Positions 10,505 through 23,460 are shown, counted from the first letter of the stretch. The stretch: DNA of 64,000 nucleotides from Anagrus nilaparvatae (GCA_022575985.1 JAKSXM010000137.1:23516001-23580000), one strand, 5' to 3'. Notes: a model not told the origin generated them from the letters alone. Numbers and translations are program-made.

Positions 10505-12390
10505 AAAATTGAAACTCCAACCAACTGATTCAAATAAATTTTAAATTTAATTAAATTTGGATTTTTTTAGATTAAAGGAAAGACTAACTCTGGCCATGAA
10601 TAAATCTGGTTTATTTTGTAAAATAAGAATCCTTTTGCCTCCCATTTGAACCAAAAATCTCTCTTCCAAAGAAAAAAAATTCCAACGAAATTAAAAACTC
10701 AAGAAACGAAACCTCTCTTAAATAAGCTTAAATATAATGACCTGATCCAGCCATTGTACAAAAAGCAGAAAATATGCAGGGTATAATAAATTTGGTATAA
10801 AAAGTTTAAAACAATAAATATAAATATATATCATAATTCGATAAGAGATTAGGTTAAAATTTTGTTTGATATATAAATAATGTTTGTTATAGTAGAAGTT
10901 TATAATATATAAGGTTAAAATGGTAAAACATTAATCGCAATCATATTCAGCAAGCATTTATAATATAAGAGAATTATTCCAAAAGTTTAAACGAAAAGTC
11001 ACATAGTTACGCACGAGTATTAATATTTGTTGAAGTGAACGCGAATATTATTATTAGATAAAAGGGAATTAAATGCTTTTCTCATTTGGATAAAAAAAAT
11101 CGATAATAAAATTTTTTATAAAATTTTCGAAAAATTAATTTACATAGTATAAAGTTGATAGTAGAAACATTGAGAGTTTATCTAAAGCAATTAATATGAT
11201 TGAGGGAGACATCTCTCACGTCTTGGTAATATCCAGAAATGGCCCAAGTTCTGATTGCTTTCTCCCTGCTTCTATCTCTCGTTTTCTCGCTATATCATAA
11301 CCCTTACGTTTCCTTTTTAGAACCTATCCAACAACACCTAACAGTCCTTCTTCTCCCTTTTTCTTTATAAACTGCTTCATATATATATATATAAACTTTC
11401 TCTTTATACAATCTGATATACCATCATTTTTACCTCCCCCTTTCCTTTTATGGTTCTTATCCGTTAACGAGACTTGACGTACTTTATATTTATGGATGTA
11501 CTTTAATGTAACTGCGTTTCTATGTTTATATATACGCTGTATCTCTTTCAATTTTCAGACTGTACAAGTATAATTTTATTTTTCAAAAAATAAATGTTAT
11601 TTATGATTCTTACAAATCTTTGGATTTATTTTTCAACTATGCTAACTGAGCTTATAAACTAAAAGTTTCATAAAATTTCAAATAATTTAAACGATGTATT
11701 TAAATGAAAACAAAATGATTGATTTTAATATAATTGAAATAATATATAAATTTAAAAAATATATAAACATAATATTGTATAATCTTGTCGATATTAAACT
11801 GATATTTTACAGTATGAAATAGAGAAAGATATAAAATTTTCAATTTCGCATTACGGTAATTCAGTTTTGTACATGAATCAAAGTCATTCAAAGTCATATT
11901 CATCTTTATGATTGACAATCTATCCATAAACAAAAACATGTTTCTGATGTTACCTATAATATTGAATATATTAATAAATATATATAGTCAATTTTCAAGA
12001 GTAAAGAAAAATATATATATATATATATATATCTTTTTGAAATTGACATTGATTGATGATTAAATGTCAGTTTGTTCAAAAAGCTCTATTTTAATATGGT
12101 ATAAATTTGTTATTACAAATGAAAATATTGATTTATATTTTATATTTAAAAAATATTAATATTTTTAAACGAATAGTGTGTATATTAGGGTGGCAGTCAT
12201 TTTTAAAATATTGGAAATTTTGTGAAATTTATTATGAGGTTCATGAAATCATTCACTAGCCATATTTTTTAGAATTAAGTATAATTTTTTTAATAAAACT
12301 TTTTGAAGTCTTCAGGCATGAAAAATAAAAATATTATTTTTTTCAGATGGGTATAATCCTAATATACAATATATATATATATATATATAT
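10505..12390. other. Intergenic stretch without recognised genes
   Basis: AT-rich DNA with no recognisable coding region. A GC-richer patch at about 11190-11300 has CT-rich runs. A (TA)n microsatellite lies at about 12008-12032 and another directly abuts the next element at about 12370-12390. Confidence 0.5.
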
Positions 12391-14386
12391 GTTACACCCC
12401 ATCCGTGTAATTGACCAATTCATGAAATGGTCAACTTTTTGACCAATTCATGAAATGGTCAAGCCCCTTGCCCAATTCATGAATTGGTCAAAAAATAGTA
12501 AAAAATTTGACCAATTCATGAACTGGTCAGAAATATTCAATTTTTTTACACTAGTTGGTCAATATTTAAAATTGAATAATTATAATATTTTAGCATGCAT
12601 ATAAATTATAGGTATAACATAAAACATTTTAAATGTAAATTATTTATCAGTTTATAATTTTTATTTTACTCTCTAAACACTATTCTGTAAATATATGTCC
12701 AAAATTACAGAATAACAGTCTATGGTTGGTAATACTTATTTTTACAGTCTATGCTATGTAAATTTCTGAATTACAGAATAGACGATATATTTTTAAATCG
12801 AGGGTCGATCGAGGGGTAGTTAACTTTTAGTACAATTTACTATTTTTTAAAAAAGTAAAAAATTATTTTTAGATATAATTACGGGGGTTTTTGGGTACGC
12901 TGAGCTCAAATTCGGTTACGAAATTCAAAAATTCCGAATAATGGACCCCAAAACTGCAAAATTTAGTAAAAAAAATATTTATTTTAAAACTTAATAAATT
13001 ATTCTTGACTGCAACACTTGGGGTTTAAAGACACGCTGATCCCGAATTCTTTAAATCTTATTCCAAATAATGGACCCAAACACCGCAAAATTCGGTAACA
13101 AATGTTTTTTCGTGTTTTAAATGAATTTTTGATCTTTCTTTATAATGCTATTTAGCCAATAAAAACAGTTGACTATTAGAAAAAATTATTGCTAGAAATT
13201 TTAAAAACCTCAGAAAATAAAAGAAAAATATTGTTAACTGTTTTACCCCTTGGGGGGGGGGGGGTAAAACCCCGGCACATTATAGGGGCGTGAGGGATGT
13301 ACTTTTTAGGTACTTAAATAAATTGAAATTTTTACCTAAAAATGTTATCTAGTAGGTATTTTAGGCTGCTCTTTCCGAATCTGAAGTCTATTTTCATGTA
13401 CCACCCCTCGGGATTACGATATCAACCACTCAAATGGGTAAATTGTAAATATACTGTTAAATATTTTTTAACTATTCAACACTTGGAAAAGTGGTTGCTC
13501 TTTAAAAAAAAATAATTAAACGAACTGTAAAAAATGTCAAAAAATTACGTGCATATCTTCTATATCCCCGAGGGGTGGTACGTGAAAACGGACTTAAGAT
13601 TCGGAAAGAGCAGCCCTAAATACCTACTAGATACCATTTCTAGGTAAAAATTTCAATTTATTCAAGTACCTAAAAAGTCCATCCCCCACACCCCCATAAT
13701 TTGCCCCCCAATGGGGTGAAACAGGAAAAAATATTTTTCTTTTATTTTTTGAGGTTTTTAAAGGTTCTAGCAATAATTTTTTTAATAATCAACTGTTTTT
13801 ATTAGCTAAGTAACATTATAAAGAAAGTTCAAAAATTCATTTAAAACATATCCCACTTTGGGGTCTAATATCTCATCCCCGAGGGGTGGTACGTGAAAAC
13901 GGAATTCAGATTCGGAAAGAGCAGTCCTAAATACCAACTAGGTACCATTTTTGGCCCAAAATTTCAATTTTTTCATATAAAAATATGCGAGTGTCCAGGA
14001 ATTGTCGGTTGGGCGTTAATGGGTTAAATGAGAATATACTGAAAAATATTAATTTTCTAACTATATATTTTTATTAGAAATTTTTTACTTAAAAATTATT
14101 TTTAACTTAGACTTGTAATATATTTTTTATTAATATGTATTTTTAATTATTAAAATTATTAAAATTAAAAAATATAATAATGACTCCTGTGTATATAAAT
14201 GTTATTTTTATTCATTCCAAAATTATTGACCAACAAGTGTAAAAAAATTGAATATTTTTGACCAATTCATGAAATGGTCAAAATTTTGACCAATTCATGA
14301 ATTGGGCAAGGGGCTTGACCATTTCATGAATTGGTCAAAAAGTTGACCATTTCATGAATTGGTCAATTACACGGATGGGGTGTAAC
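12391..14386. mobile_element. 2.0 kb DNA-transposon-like element with ~175-bp terminal inverted repeats
   Basis: The left end starts GTTACACCCCATCCGTGTAA and the right end is its exact inverse. Arms of about 175 bp (12391-12565 and 14213-14386) are about 95% complementary. Each arm is itself made of 3-4 palindromic units of the type GACCAATTCATGAAATGGTC. The element sits inside a TA-dinucleotide run, so a TA or AT target duplication is plausible but cannot be proved. No transposase ORF is visible in the 1.6 kb interior, so it is non-autonomous. The interior holds a second, nested inverted-repeat structure. Confidence 0.85.
13100..14030. repeat. Nested inverted/direct repeat inside the 2 kb element, ending in a piggyBac-like terminus
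   Basis: The segment 13140-13445 is inverted at about 13560-13850, as shown by CTTTCCGAATCTGAAGTC against GATTCGGAAAGAGCAG and by the CCCCGAGGGGTGGTACGTG block. A third, direct copy of CCCCGAGGGGTGGTACGTG with GATTCGGAAAGAGCAG lies at 13876-13925. The segment ends TTGTCGGTTGGGCGTTAATGGG followed by TTAA at about 14022. This resembles the end of the 51.3 kb MITE and suggests a transposon end captured inside a transposon. Confidence 0.7.
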
Positions 14387-15080
14387 ATATATATATACTT
14401 AATTTACGAGTAAACGTTTTCTACGTGCTTTAAAACAAAAGCAACTCAGCAATACAATATGTATAGTTATATAGAAAATAAGCTGACCAACTTTTCTGAG
14501 ATTATATAGAAATTTGCAAATTCAGCTTAAAATTTTCTTCTCTTTCTATCTCTCTCTGTAATATTATGTCAACATAAAAGACGAGGTATCAAAATATTTA
14601 TTAAAAAATATAACTATAAATTATTAATTTTAAATAAAGTAATGAAAATTTGTGTTACTAGCCACATAAATTTTGGTAGGTGTATGGCTATTGAGCTTTT
14701 ATATGTTTGTAATTTTGATCATTATTCGTCATTATCAGAAAATTATGTGTCTGTGTGATATATAGAAATGATATTTAGAATAGTGAATAATAATACTCAA
14801 TCTTAATTTAACTTAATATTTATACTTTATGTGACATTTTATACTCGATTTCTACCTAATGGTTATTCAATTCTTATATTTTATCATTAAAATTCAAATT
14901 ACTTATTATTTTGGCATTCAGAATTTTTATTTTAAATGTATTTATAATAATAATAATAATACAATTACGTAATCAATTTTTAAAAGCAAAGCATTTTTTC
15001 TATTGCTTGTAATACATATTATAGTATATATAGTTGTGTTTGTAACAAAACAAAAATTTTTTGTAAACAAATACGAATTC
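14387..15080. other. Intergenic stretch without recognised genes
   Basis: AT-rich sequence with a short CT-rich run near 14540-14560. Nothing coding or repeated was recognised. Confidence 0.5.
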
Positions 15081-15082
15081 AA

Positions 15083-15255
15083 TGATAGACCAGAGGTAAT
15101 GACGTTAGTCTTGTAATAAGACATTTTTAGGGTTCGAATCCCATTGTAGTACATGCGATGATGAAAAATATCTCTTCTTGAGTTTCAGATTTTGGACATA
15201 GGTCTGAAACATTTGTGAGGGGGTAATTAGTATCTGAGCATTTTTTTTTTTTATA
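15083..15255 (+). mobile_element. tRNA-derived SINE-like copy
   Basis: The segment starts with a tRNA-like head. An A-box-like TAGACCAGAGGTA lies at about 15085, and a consensus B box GGTTCGAATCC at 15131-15141 sits in a stem-like context (AGGGTTCGAATCCCAT). These are internal RNA polymerase III promoter boxes. The cloverleaf is degraded, so it is not a functional tRNA gene. About 110 bp of non-tRNA body follows (TTTGGACATAGGTCTGAAAC, GAGGGGGTAATTAG), ending in a long T run. A 27-base A run lies a little downstream. The layout is that of a SINE or a tRNA pseudogene with flank. Confidence 0.6.
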
Positions 15256-15278
15256 TGACAATAAAATTCTCAAAAAAT

Positions 15279-15309
<31 letters not shown>

Positions 15310-18300
15310 ACATATTTTACAAAAATCTACAAAATTAGTAACACAATCGTAACTATAATCTTGATAAAAACAAATAATTTTTAAAAATATAAATAAATCC
15401 CCATCAAATAAAATCTTTTGAGTTCGATTTTTTTTCCGAAAGTACCCAGTATTTATTCGCCATATTTTTAAATTTTTACGGGAAAATTTTATTTTTTGTT
15501 TTATTTTTTTGCTTATTTTCAATGAATTTCCTTTAAAAAAAATTACAATAATATACCATTAAAATTGGGAATCTACTCCTGAAAAGTTTTGAAGAATCAG
15601 CCAATTATAACCAATCAATTTTTCACCAGTAAATTATAATAAATTTTGTAAAAAAAAAAAAATAATTAAAAATTCTCAACAGAACTTAAAATTAAATCTT
15701 GTCATTACAATGACTTAAATTCTCTTAATACAATTAAAAATAAACAAAACTAAATAAATAAAAAAAATTAAATACCTAAATAAAAATAACAGTAAATCAA
15801 AAAAAAAAAAAAATTCCAGCCTCACAAAATCTATATCTATAAATTTATAAAAATCTATTGTAACCTTACAAGACGTTAACTAAGTCCTTAGAAAATATAT
15901 ATATATATATATATCTTAAATCGAATGTTATTGGCAGCAAAGAGGCCATTAGTTCAAAATGATGGATGCCTGACAATTTCGTAAAAGAACTTTTTATATA
16001 AATTGTCAGTAACAATAAGTAATGGGTTTAGAGAAAAAAATAAAAATTGCTTTCATTTTGAAGTAAATTTATATTTTTTCAAAAAAAAAAAAAAAGTATA
16101 ATCTTTAATTTAGATAATACCAGTTTATCTTACGATATAGAAACAGATAAAGAAAATAAATAACGAGTACAGAGAGGTAAATATGATAATCTACGTTAAA
16201 GCAGTTTTAAATAAATAGCAATATGTCTGATATAATTTTCGCGTTATACTTCAATAAACCGTCTGACTAAAGCTAGCCTTTATCTACTGTTTAATTTTCC
16301 TTTTATATATAATATCGTATAGTTTATGTATCTAATAATATAAACTCGCGGATTTCACACGATTTAAAATTTTCCTCTATATTCTCTTTCGATATCACAA
16401 CTAGCATGTTGTTAGTTAGTTAACCTTAAATCATCGATATTATTATTATCTCTCTGTTATTGGCAATACAATTATAAGCGCTTAAAATAGCTGAAAACAG
16501 CTAAAATCTATACTGATATAATAACTGATATTATATTATTATGTGAGCTTCCAAATTTTCTGTATTATATCATTATAAAGAATGTATATGGACTTTTCCA
16601 GATATTTGTTACACTGGTTTTATTTTAGAAAATTTTGTCTTGTTACTTTAGTAGATTTAAAAGGATCCAGTTAGTATTTTCCTAAAATTTCAGTTCTTAA
16701 TTGATACTCATGCAAAATTTTTGATTTTTTTACATTTATTCCTTAAAATTTAGCTTTGTATGTTGTTAGAGACAGTTTTAATTCAAGTCAACTTTTTAAA
16801 AAAATCTAGATTTCGCTTTAGAAAATTCATACATTCTGAGGCAACAAATAGCAACAAAATATCTTTGAAAATATCAAATTTAAAGCTACAGTTTACTAGA
16901 TTTTTGACCTAAAAAATCCCAGGAAAACAAAAATACTAACTGCAGTATTTTTTCTAAGCACACTTTAAAATTAGAACCAAAATATAAAAAATAGTTTAAA
17001 AAAGTTATTAGACCAACTCATATGTAGTTCCCACGTACAATATAAAACTGAACAAAGATAGAAATAGAATTGAAACATATTACATAATAATACAGAAACG
17101 ATAAGAATTAATGTACACATAATATTCTCATAATATATAGATATCCATAGGCCTATATATTTATTACATCATATATAAATTCATATTAGTCAGAATATCC
17201 TATTTTTTAAATTTCATTATTTTCAGTGCCTAAATAATTATTAATAATTATTCAGAAAATTTTAATTCCTAAAATTACTATAAAACCACGTAATCACACT
17301 CAAACTTAATTCTTTAAAAATTTGTATAATTTAGCTTGAGGTGATAGGAAATGGCTTTTTGAGAAGTAAAATAAAAAATTTTATCTTTTTCCAATTAAGA
17401 AACTTAATTTCTTAATAAAAATTACCAAACAATAATTGCTAATTCAAAAAGTGTATACTATTAAAAAATAACTTTTAGCTAAATAACCAATTTAATTGTG
17501 TACTAATAGCGTTTAAGATTATTAAATAATAACGCAGAAAGCTTTTTTACATACTTAAAAGATAATTTGATAATAAAAAAATGGAGGTTCTAATATAATA
17601 ATAAAAAAGACCTTATAAGATGTTTTTAAAAAATTTTTTTAATGACAATAACAGCAGTTATTAACATGTGCAAAAAGGTTATTATAAAATCCATATGGGG
17701 ATATAATAACTAAATTTTCTATATGTGTTAGAGTATAAATACATTAAAATTTTGTTGAAAATTTGCCTTTTCTTCTGTAATTATCAAAAGATATTATCTC
17801 AATTATGAGATTTTATACTAAAATAATAATAATTATAATAATAATAATCTAATCTTAAGTATAAACTCTTATTTTCTATCTCTCTTATTTTTATATAGGT
17901 ACCTGCTATTGTAAAATCGAAATTTTTATGGATTTCTATATGGGGTATTTTAAGGCAAATTATAATTTTTTGAGTAAAGTAATTTCTTAAAAATGTGGTT
18001 TTTGTATGTTCAAATAAAACTATTCTCCAGTCTATTAATAATTTAAGCAGCTATGGAAAAGGGTACCAACAATTGCACGTTCAAGTACTCAATCATGTGT
18101 TTTTTGCTCTTATCTACTAAAAATTCTCTAAATTTGAAAGCTAGATAAAATTGTTAACAGGATTGTTTAGCAAAAAATTATTTTCAATTAGTTAAGAAAT
18201 CCCAAATCTAAATCAAGCTCAAATAAAAATTTTAGGTCAAGTTTTTTTTCAATCATCTACCAAAAATTCCCAGATTCACCCATGTACATTTACTTTATTT

Positions 18301-19700
18301 TTTGTAATTGCTAATATGCATTACAATAAAACCACAGTTAAAAAAAAACTATAAAAAGCAAGCAAGTACAAAACAACAAATATGTATGTAATAAGAACTT
18401 TGAAAGTTAAAAAGCTAAAGTTTTCTTTTTTCTGTATTTTTAATTCGAAATACATAAGAAAACGTCATGAATATGAATAAAGGTATATGTACATTTTCTA
18501 ATTCCATATACTTTGTAAAATAACCAATGAAGCCTTTTACTTCTCCTTTTGTGGTCTTTTCTATATATTAAGTCCTTCGTTATGATTCAAGAACGCCTTA
18601 AGCCATAAGATATTTTCACAGTTAAACAACAAGACGACAAGGTACACATAAAAGACCAAAAGGAACAAAACCAAAAACTTATATTCCTTTAGAATAATAA
18701 TAACTAATTCCATTTTCCACTGGTATTTGGTTAGATTTAGGTATTACATAAGTAAATTTTGATATTTATTAGCAATTAATCTTTCTTTCAACTTTGAACT
18801 ATCATTTTATTTTTCTTAAAATATTTATTATTCGATTTAGAAAGATATTATAAATTTATTACGTTTTATATCAATAAAATGTAACTGAATGTGGGCGTTA
18901 GAATTATTGTATGTTTTTAAAGACTTTATTAGATATCTGAGTAATAAATTTACTGAATTCTAAGACAAATAGCTCACTAAATGTCCACCCGCTTGATAGA
19001 ATACTTTATACTGCGGGCCTAAAAATTATAACTTTTCTAAGTACCTATTTTCTTTTTGGGGATAATACTGAGCCATTTTATACGAATAAACTTTAGAATT
19101 AAAATTAAAATTTTAGAACCTAAATTATCTAAATTCAAAAGAGTGTATATAATTTTTATTTTTTATGTTTATAATGCATAAAAAACACTTGAATTATTTT
19201 TCCTTTAAATTATATTAATACTGAAATTTTTCACTTATTAATTTTAAACGTTAGACTTTCCTATATAAGTTTTTCTATAGAAATGATAATTCTAAAGATG
19301 ACTGTCCACTTGTTAAATTCCAATCAGATAGTACTGAAATTGAAATGAAGAGATCTAAGCAAAATCAGACTGAAAAATTTTATTGTATTCAAAAAAATGT
19401 TGTATGCAAATGATTTGAAACGTAAAAAAAATTCATTTTTAAAAATGTTTACCAAAAAATTAAAATCCGAAAAATTCTTATATAAAAATTGATTACAATT
19501 AATTAAAATATATAAATTATAACTCAATTACCAAAAAATAAAATGTAAACAAAAATGAAAGAGGTCATAAAGAACTTTTAATAAACAAAGTGTATAATAG
19601 TTAAAAATAAAAAAATTTCACCATGTCTCTCAATTCTTGTTCTACTTGTAAATTTTCACTCATCATAAAAAAAATTTTTTTTTTCTCTCTTGTTGCAGTT
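15256..19700. other. Intergenic stretch without recognised genes
   Basis: About 4.4 kb of AT-rich DNA with many homopolymer runs and a (TA)n run near 15893-15914. Both strands were read. The open frames are short, rich in F/I/K/N/Y and show no family signature. No repeat of clear structure was found. Confidence 0.5.
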
Positions 19701-20450
19701 TAAATTATGGAGTTTCATAACGGGTTAAAATGCATATTATACATACACACACATATATATAGAACATCCTTTAAGCCGCGAGATATGACTCGTCGTTGTT
19801 GACGTTGACTACTAAATTCAACTATAAAGTACTGTGTTTTATATAATATTCTGTGGGTTAGAGAGATGAACGTTTTAATTCTCCCTTTTTCACATATAAA
19901 TAATATAAAAACCCAACGACAAATCAAACGATTTTGACATGATTAACTGTTGGACATAAATATCAAATATCAATACGAGTAATGACACAATTTATAGCTT
20001 AATATAGAAAATTTATTGAATTTTTTTTTCCTTTTTTTTATTTACCAAAAATTTTAATTTTTAATTATATGTACATAAAAACTCATAAATTATTATATTC
20101 AGACAGTATACTTTTTTTATTTTATAAAATTATATTTTATTTAATTTATTTTTTTACGGGTATATATAAGTTTCTGGGCATATTAAGGGGTACAAATGTT
20201 TTGAGCACATGTATGATCTGCATATAAGCCATAATATGAGCCAATTCATCATATTGACCATTTTATTTTGGTTTTTTTATATTTTATTTAATTAATTTCT
20301 CTAAAAAATTTTTTTTGGCCTTTTCGATAATCAGTTTATTGACGCCAGTTTTCTTATTTTTACCGCAAATTAACGAAAAATTTTTTTTGAAAAATCAAAA
20401 AATTTTTTTGACTCCACAATAATTTTACAAACTGTTAATAGTCCTGTCGC
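19701..20450. other. Intergenic stretch; carries the second copy of the 6.1 kb block
   Basis: A TG/CA-rich run at about 19740-19760 is followed by a GC-richer patch. A segment near 19915-19970 matches the segment at 6115-6170, with ATGTCAAAA and TTTGATTTGTCG on the - strand. No complete gene could be assembled from either copy. Confidence 0.45.
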
Positions 20451-20452
20451 CA

Positions 20453-20605
20453 GCAATGCTATTTAATACCCTAAAATGCCATAAAAGCTCCATGGAAAAA
20501 AATGGTAGGTATCTATGTTTTTTGACCCGCTAAACATAAATACCTACCATCTTTTCCATGGAGCTTTTATGGTATTTTAGGATTTTATGGCATTAAATTG
20601 CATTC
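20453..20605. mobile_element. ~150-bp hairpin MITE
   Basis: The two arms are nearly perfect reverse complements: GCAATGCTATTTAATACCCT, CATAAAAGCTCCATGGAAAA and ATGGTAGGTAT on the left mirror ATACCTACCAT, TTTTCCATGGAGCTTTTATG and ATTAAATTGCATT on the right. A loop of about 15-20 bp (TTTGACCCGCTAA) separates them. It has no coding capacity. A transcript would form a stem of about 65 bp. Confidence 0.8.
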
Positions 20606-21290
20606 GTTATTAATAAAAATTTAATCGAGTGCGTATAAATTAGTGCTAAATCAAGTAACACCATTTGCGACAGTAAAATTTTATCATATTTTTTAGATAC
20701 TGATGACGAAACACACAATACACACAAATAAATTTTCAAATATATATAGTAGTAAGATTTTATATAATTTATTAATAAATTTAAAAAGGATAAAACCCTA
20801 AAATACATAAGGAACGTATAGAAAATATATTATGATGAAAAAGATAATTTTAATACACAGAAATATACAAACAATATATCCCTCTTTTTTTCACTATTCT
20901 TATACCCTCGTGGGTCTGCATAAAGGCCTAATTACCCATAAATTCGCTGATTTATAGTCAGTCCAGAAATGTAAATATGAAATATGAAAATGAGTACGCT
21001 AGTAATAAAAGTGATCTATGATACCCCGTTGGCTCGTTCATGAAGGCGTCCATCATTGGGGTGACGTTATTCTTTGTCTGCTGTTGACTACTAAAAACCA
21101 TTTTTACTTCTAAATATGAATTTTTTCTATATAATAAATATAAGCATAAATCTTTTATAAATAAGAAACTGTAATTAAAAAAGATATTTATTGAATTTTT
21201 TTATTAAAATCTTTTAATACACGCTTGATAAAATTACATTGACTGGATTTTAAAGTAAAAATATTCTATAAATTTAAGCTACACTGTAAA
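20606..21290. other. Intergenic stretch without recognised genes
   Basis: A GC-richer patch at about 20890-21085 (for example ACCCTCGTGGGTCTGCATAA and GGCTCGTTCATGAAGGCGTC) stands out from its surroundings. It gives no open frame of a recognised family on either strand. Confidence 0.4.
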
Positions 21291-21562
21291 AAGTAAATTC
21301 CTTAGATTAACAAAAAAAATAAAATGTTTTCGAAAAATTAGTAAATTTTTAAAAAAATTAGTAAAAATTCAACAAAAAATCGTAAATTTACTAAATTTAT
21401 TATATTAACAAAAAATTCGAGTATTCACAAGAAAAATTGATAATTCACAATTTTTTTTCGAAAATTTACAAAGAATTTGCAAAATATTTGCTAATTTGCG
21501 AAAAATAGTTGTGAGTTTACTTTATTTTTTTGTTAATCTAAGAAATTTACTTTTTACAATGT
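21291..21562. mobile_element. ~270-bp MITE with CACTGTAAAAAGTAAATT ends
   Basis: The left end ACACTGTAAAAAGTAAATTC, followed by CTTAGATTAACAAAAAAA, is mirrored at the right by TTTTTTTGTTAATCTAAG and AAATTTACTTTTTACAATGT. The inverted repeats are about 45 bp. The interior is made of short repeated AAAATTAGTAAATTTT-like pieces. A TA target duplication is possible (CTA before, GTATAG after). The superfamily is not assigned. Confidence 0.7.
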
Positions 21563-22269
21563 ATAGAAAGAAAATTAGAAATTAAAAAAATCGAAAAAAA
21601 TAAAGATTTCAAAAATTCCATACTGTCTATAGAATGCGCTGTCATCATCCTATTCCTTGTTTCAATATGTTAGGTATTATTCACATAAATATAAAATTAT
21701 GAGCAATTTAAGTCTTTATTTTTCCGGATACAAAAGACTCGAATCATATTCTAATAATTGACGTCGAAGAATCCACGTTACTCCTCATTCAGATTGACAT
21801 TGGCATAGTAGACCATAGCCCCATCTTGAAAAGAAACCAATGGCACTGAAGTGTCTCATTCCTTAAACAGATAATAAATTAAACTAAAATATATTCTTCC
21901 AGAATTTACATGCAATAAAATTTATAGTATTATTGATATAGTTAAAATTGAAAAATCGTAAGAGAAATTAAAAAAATATAATAATAGTTATTCTTAGTAA
22001 AATTGACCTGAAGGTAAGAGTAAAAGATGGAATTTTAAAAGTATAATTAATTTGACTGAGCTCAATATATAAAAATGATAACAAGCCATAATATCTAAAA
22101 TTAAATAGCTGATGTGTATAACACGAATCTGTTCCTCGATTTATTCTCATTTCGATTTGTCATTTTTTTATTGGCTAGTGGCGTAAAATTCAAAAAATTC
22201 TTCGGTCGCATACGCTTACGCGTTGTTTAATTTTTATTATCTTTTAAAATATTTATTTTGATTTTTGAA
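21563..22269. other. Intergenic stretch without recognised genes
   Basis: A GC-richer patch at about 21720-21850 is followed by AT-rich DNA. A CTAGTGGCGTAAAATTC motif at about 22175-22195 marks the approach to the tandem array and may be a repeat end. No gene was recognised. Confidence 0.4.
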
Positions 22270-23460
22270 ATTTTTTGTTTTTTTGTACGGTAATAGATCT
22301 GAAACAGTGAAAAACTTAAATTAATATGGTTTACCGGGTCAGAGAGCTCAAATAACAAGACATAAATGGATTTAAGTGAGATTTAAAATTTTTGAATCCT
22401 TCGAATTTTTGATTTTTTTCGCATAGAACTATTTGAATTGGTTAAGATTTTCTTGACAATTTTTATTTTGTCCAAAATCGAAAGGGGTATATAAGTTTTT
22501 TACTGTTTTGAATCTTTTTCAGTACAAAAAAACAAAAATTTTCAAAAATCAAAATATCGAACAATTTTTTTTTCAAAAAATATATATGGTTCATTTATAT
22601 TATTCAGTGGGTCAGAGAGCCCAAAAAACCTGCCATAAATGTATTTAAGTGAGTTTAAAAATTTTTGAATTTTTAGAAATTTTGGCTTTATTCGCATAAA
22701 ACCATTTGAATCGGTTAAAACTCATTATAAACCAAATTTTCTATTAAAAAAGGTGCTGATGAAATGGGGTAAGTGGAATTTCTTGACAATTTTTATTTTT
22801 CCAAAAATCGGAAGGGGTATATATGGAAAAATGTCCAATTTTTTTTTTCTTCAAATTTTTTGTCTTTTGGTACTGAAAAAGGTCTGAAACAATGAAAAAC
22901 TTAAATCAATATGGTTCCCCGGGTCAAAGAACCCCAAAAATCTGATATAAATGGATTTAAGTGAGTTTAAAAATTTTTGAATTTTTAGAAATTTTGGCTT
23001 TATTCGCATAAAACCATTTGAATCGGTTCAAACTCATTATAAACCAAGTTTTCTAGTAAAAAAAGTGCTGATGAAATGGAGCAAGTGAGTTTTCTTGACA
23101 ATTTTTATTTTTCCAAAAATCGGAAGGGGTATATATGGAAAAATGTCCAATTTTTTTTTTCTTCAAATTTTTTGTCTTTTGGTACTGAAAAAGGTCTGAA
23201 ACAATGAAAAACTTAAATCAATATGGTTCCCCGGGTCAAAGAACCCCAAAAATCTGATATAAATGGATTTAAGTGAGTTTAAAAATTTTTGGATTAATAC
23301 AAATTTTGGCTTTATTTGCATAAAACCATTTGAATTGTTTAAAACTCATTATAAACCAAGTTTTATAGTAAAAAAAGTGCTGATGTAATGGGGTAAGTGG
23401 ATTTTCTTGACAATTTTGATTTTGACCAAAATCGAAAGGGGTATGCGGAAAAGTATATAT
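22270..23460 (+). repeat. Tandem array of ~312-bp units (about four copies)
   Basis: The landmark GGGTCAGAGAGC or GGGTCAAAGAACC occurs at about 22336, 22609, 22921 and 23233. The last two intervals are exactly 312 bp. Units share GGTCTGAAACAATGAAAAAC, AAATGGATTTAAGTGAG, CGCATAAAACCATTTGAAT and TCGGAAGGGGTATATATGG. The third and fourth copies are nearly identical over long stretches and the first two are more diverged. A single inverted relative lies at 62456-62690. Confidence 0.9.

Noticed and set aside
15083..15155. Functional tRNA gene
   Set aside because: The B box is perfect, but the acceptor and D stems do not pair properly and a SINE-like body follows. Treated as tRNA-derived repeat.
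15127..15522. 131-codon open frame on the - strand
   Set aside because: It runs through the SINE-like copy and a long A/T homopolymer that gives a poly-Phe stretch. No family resemblance.
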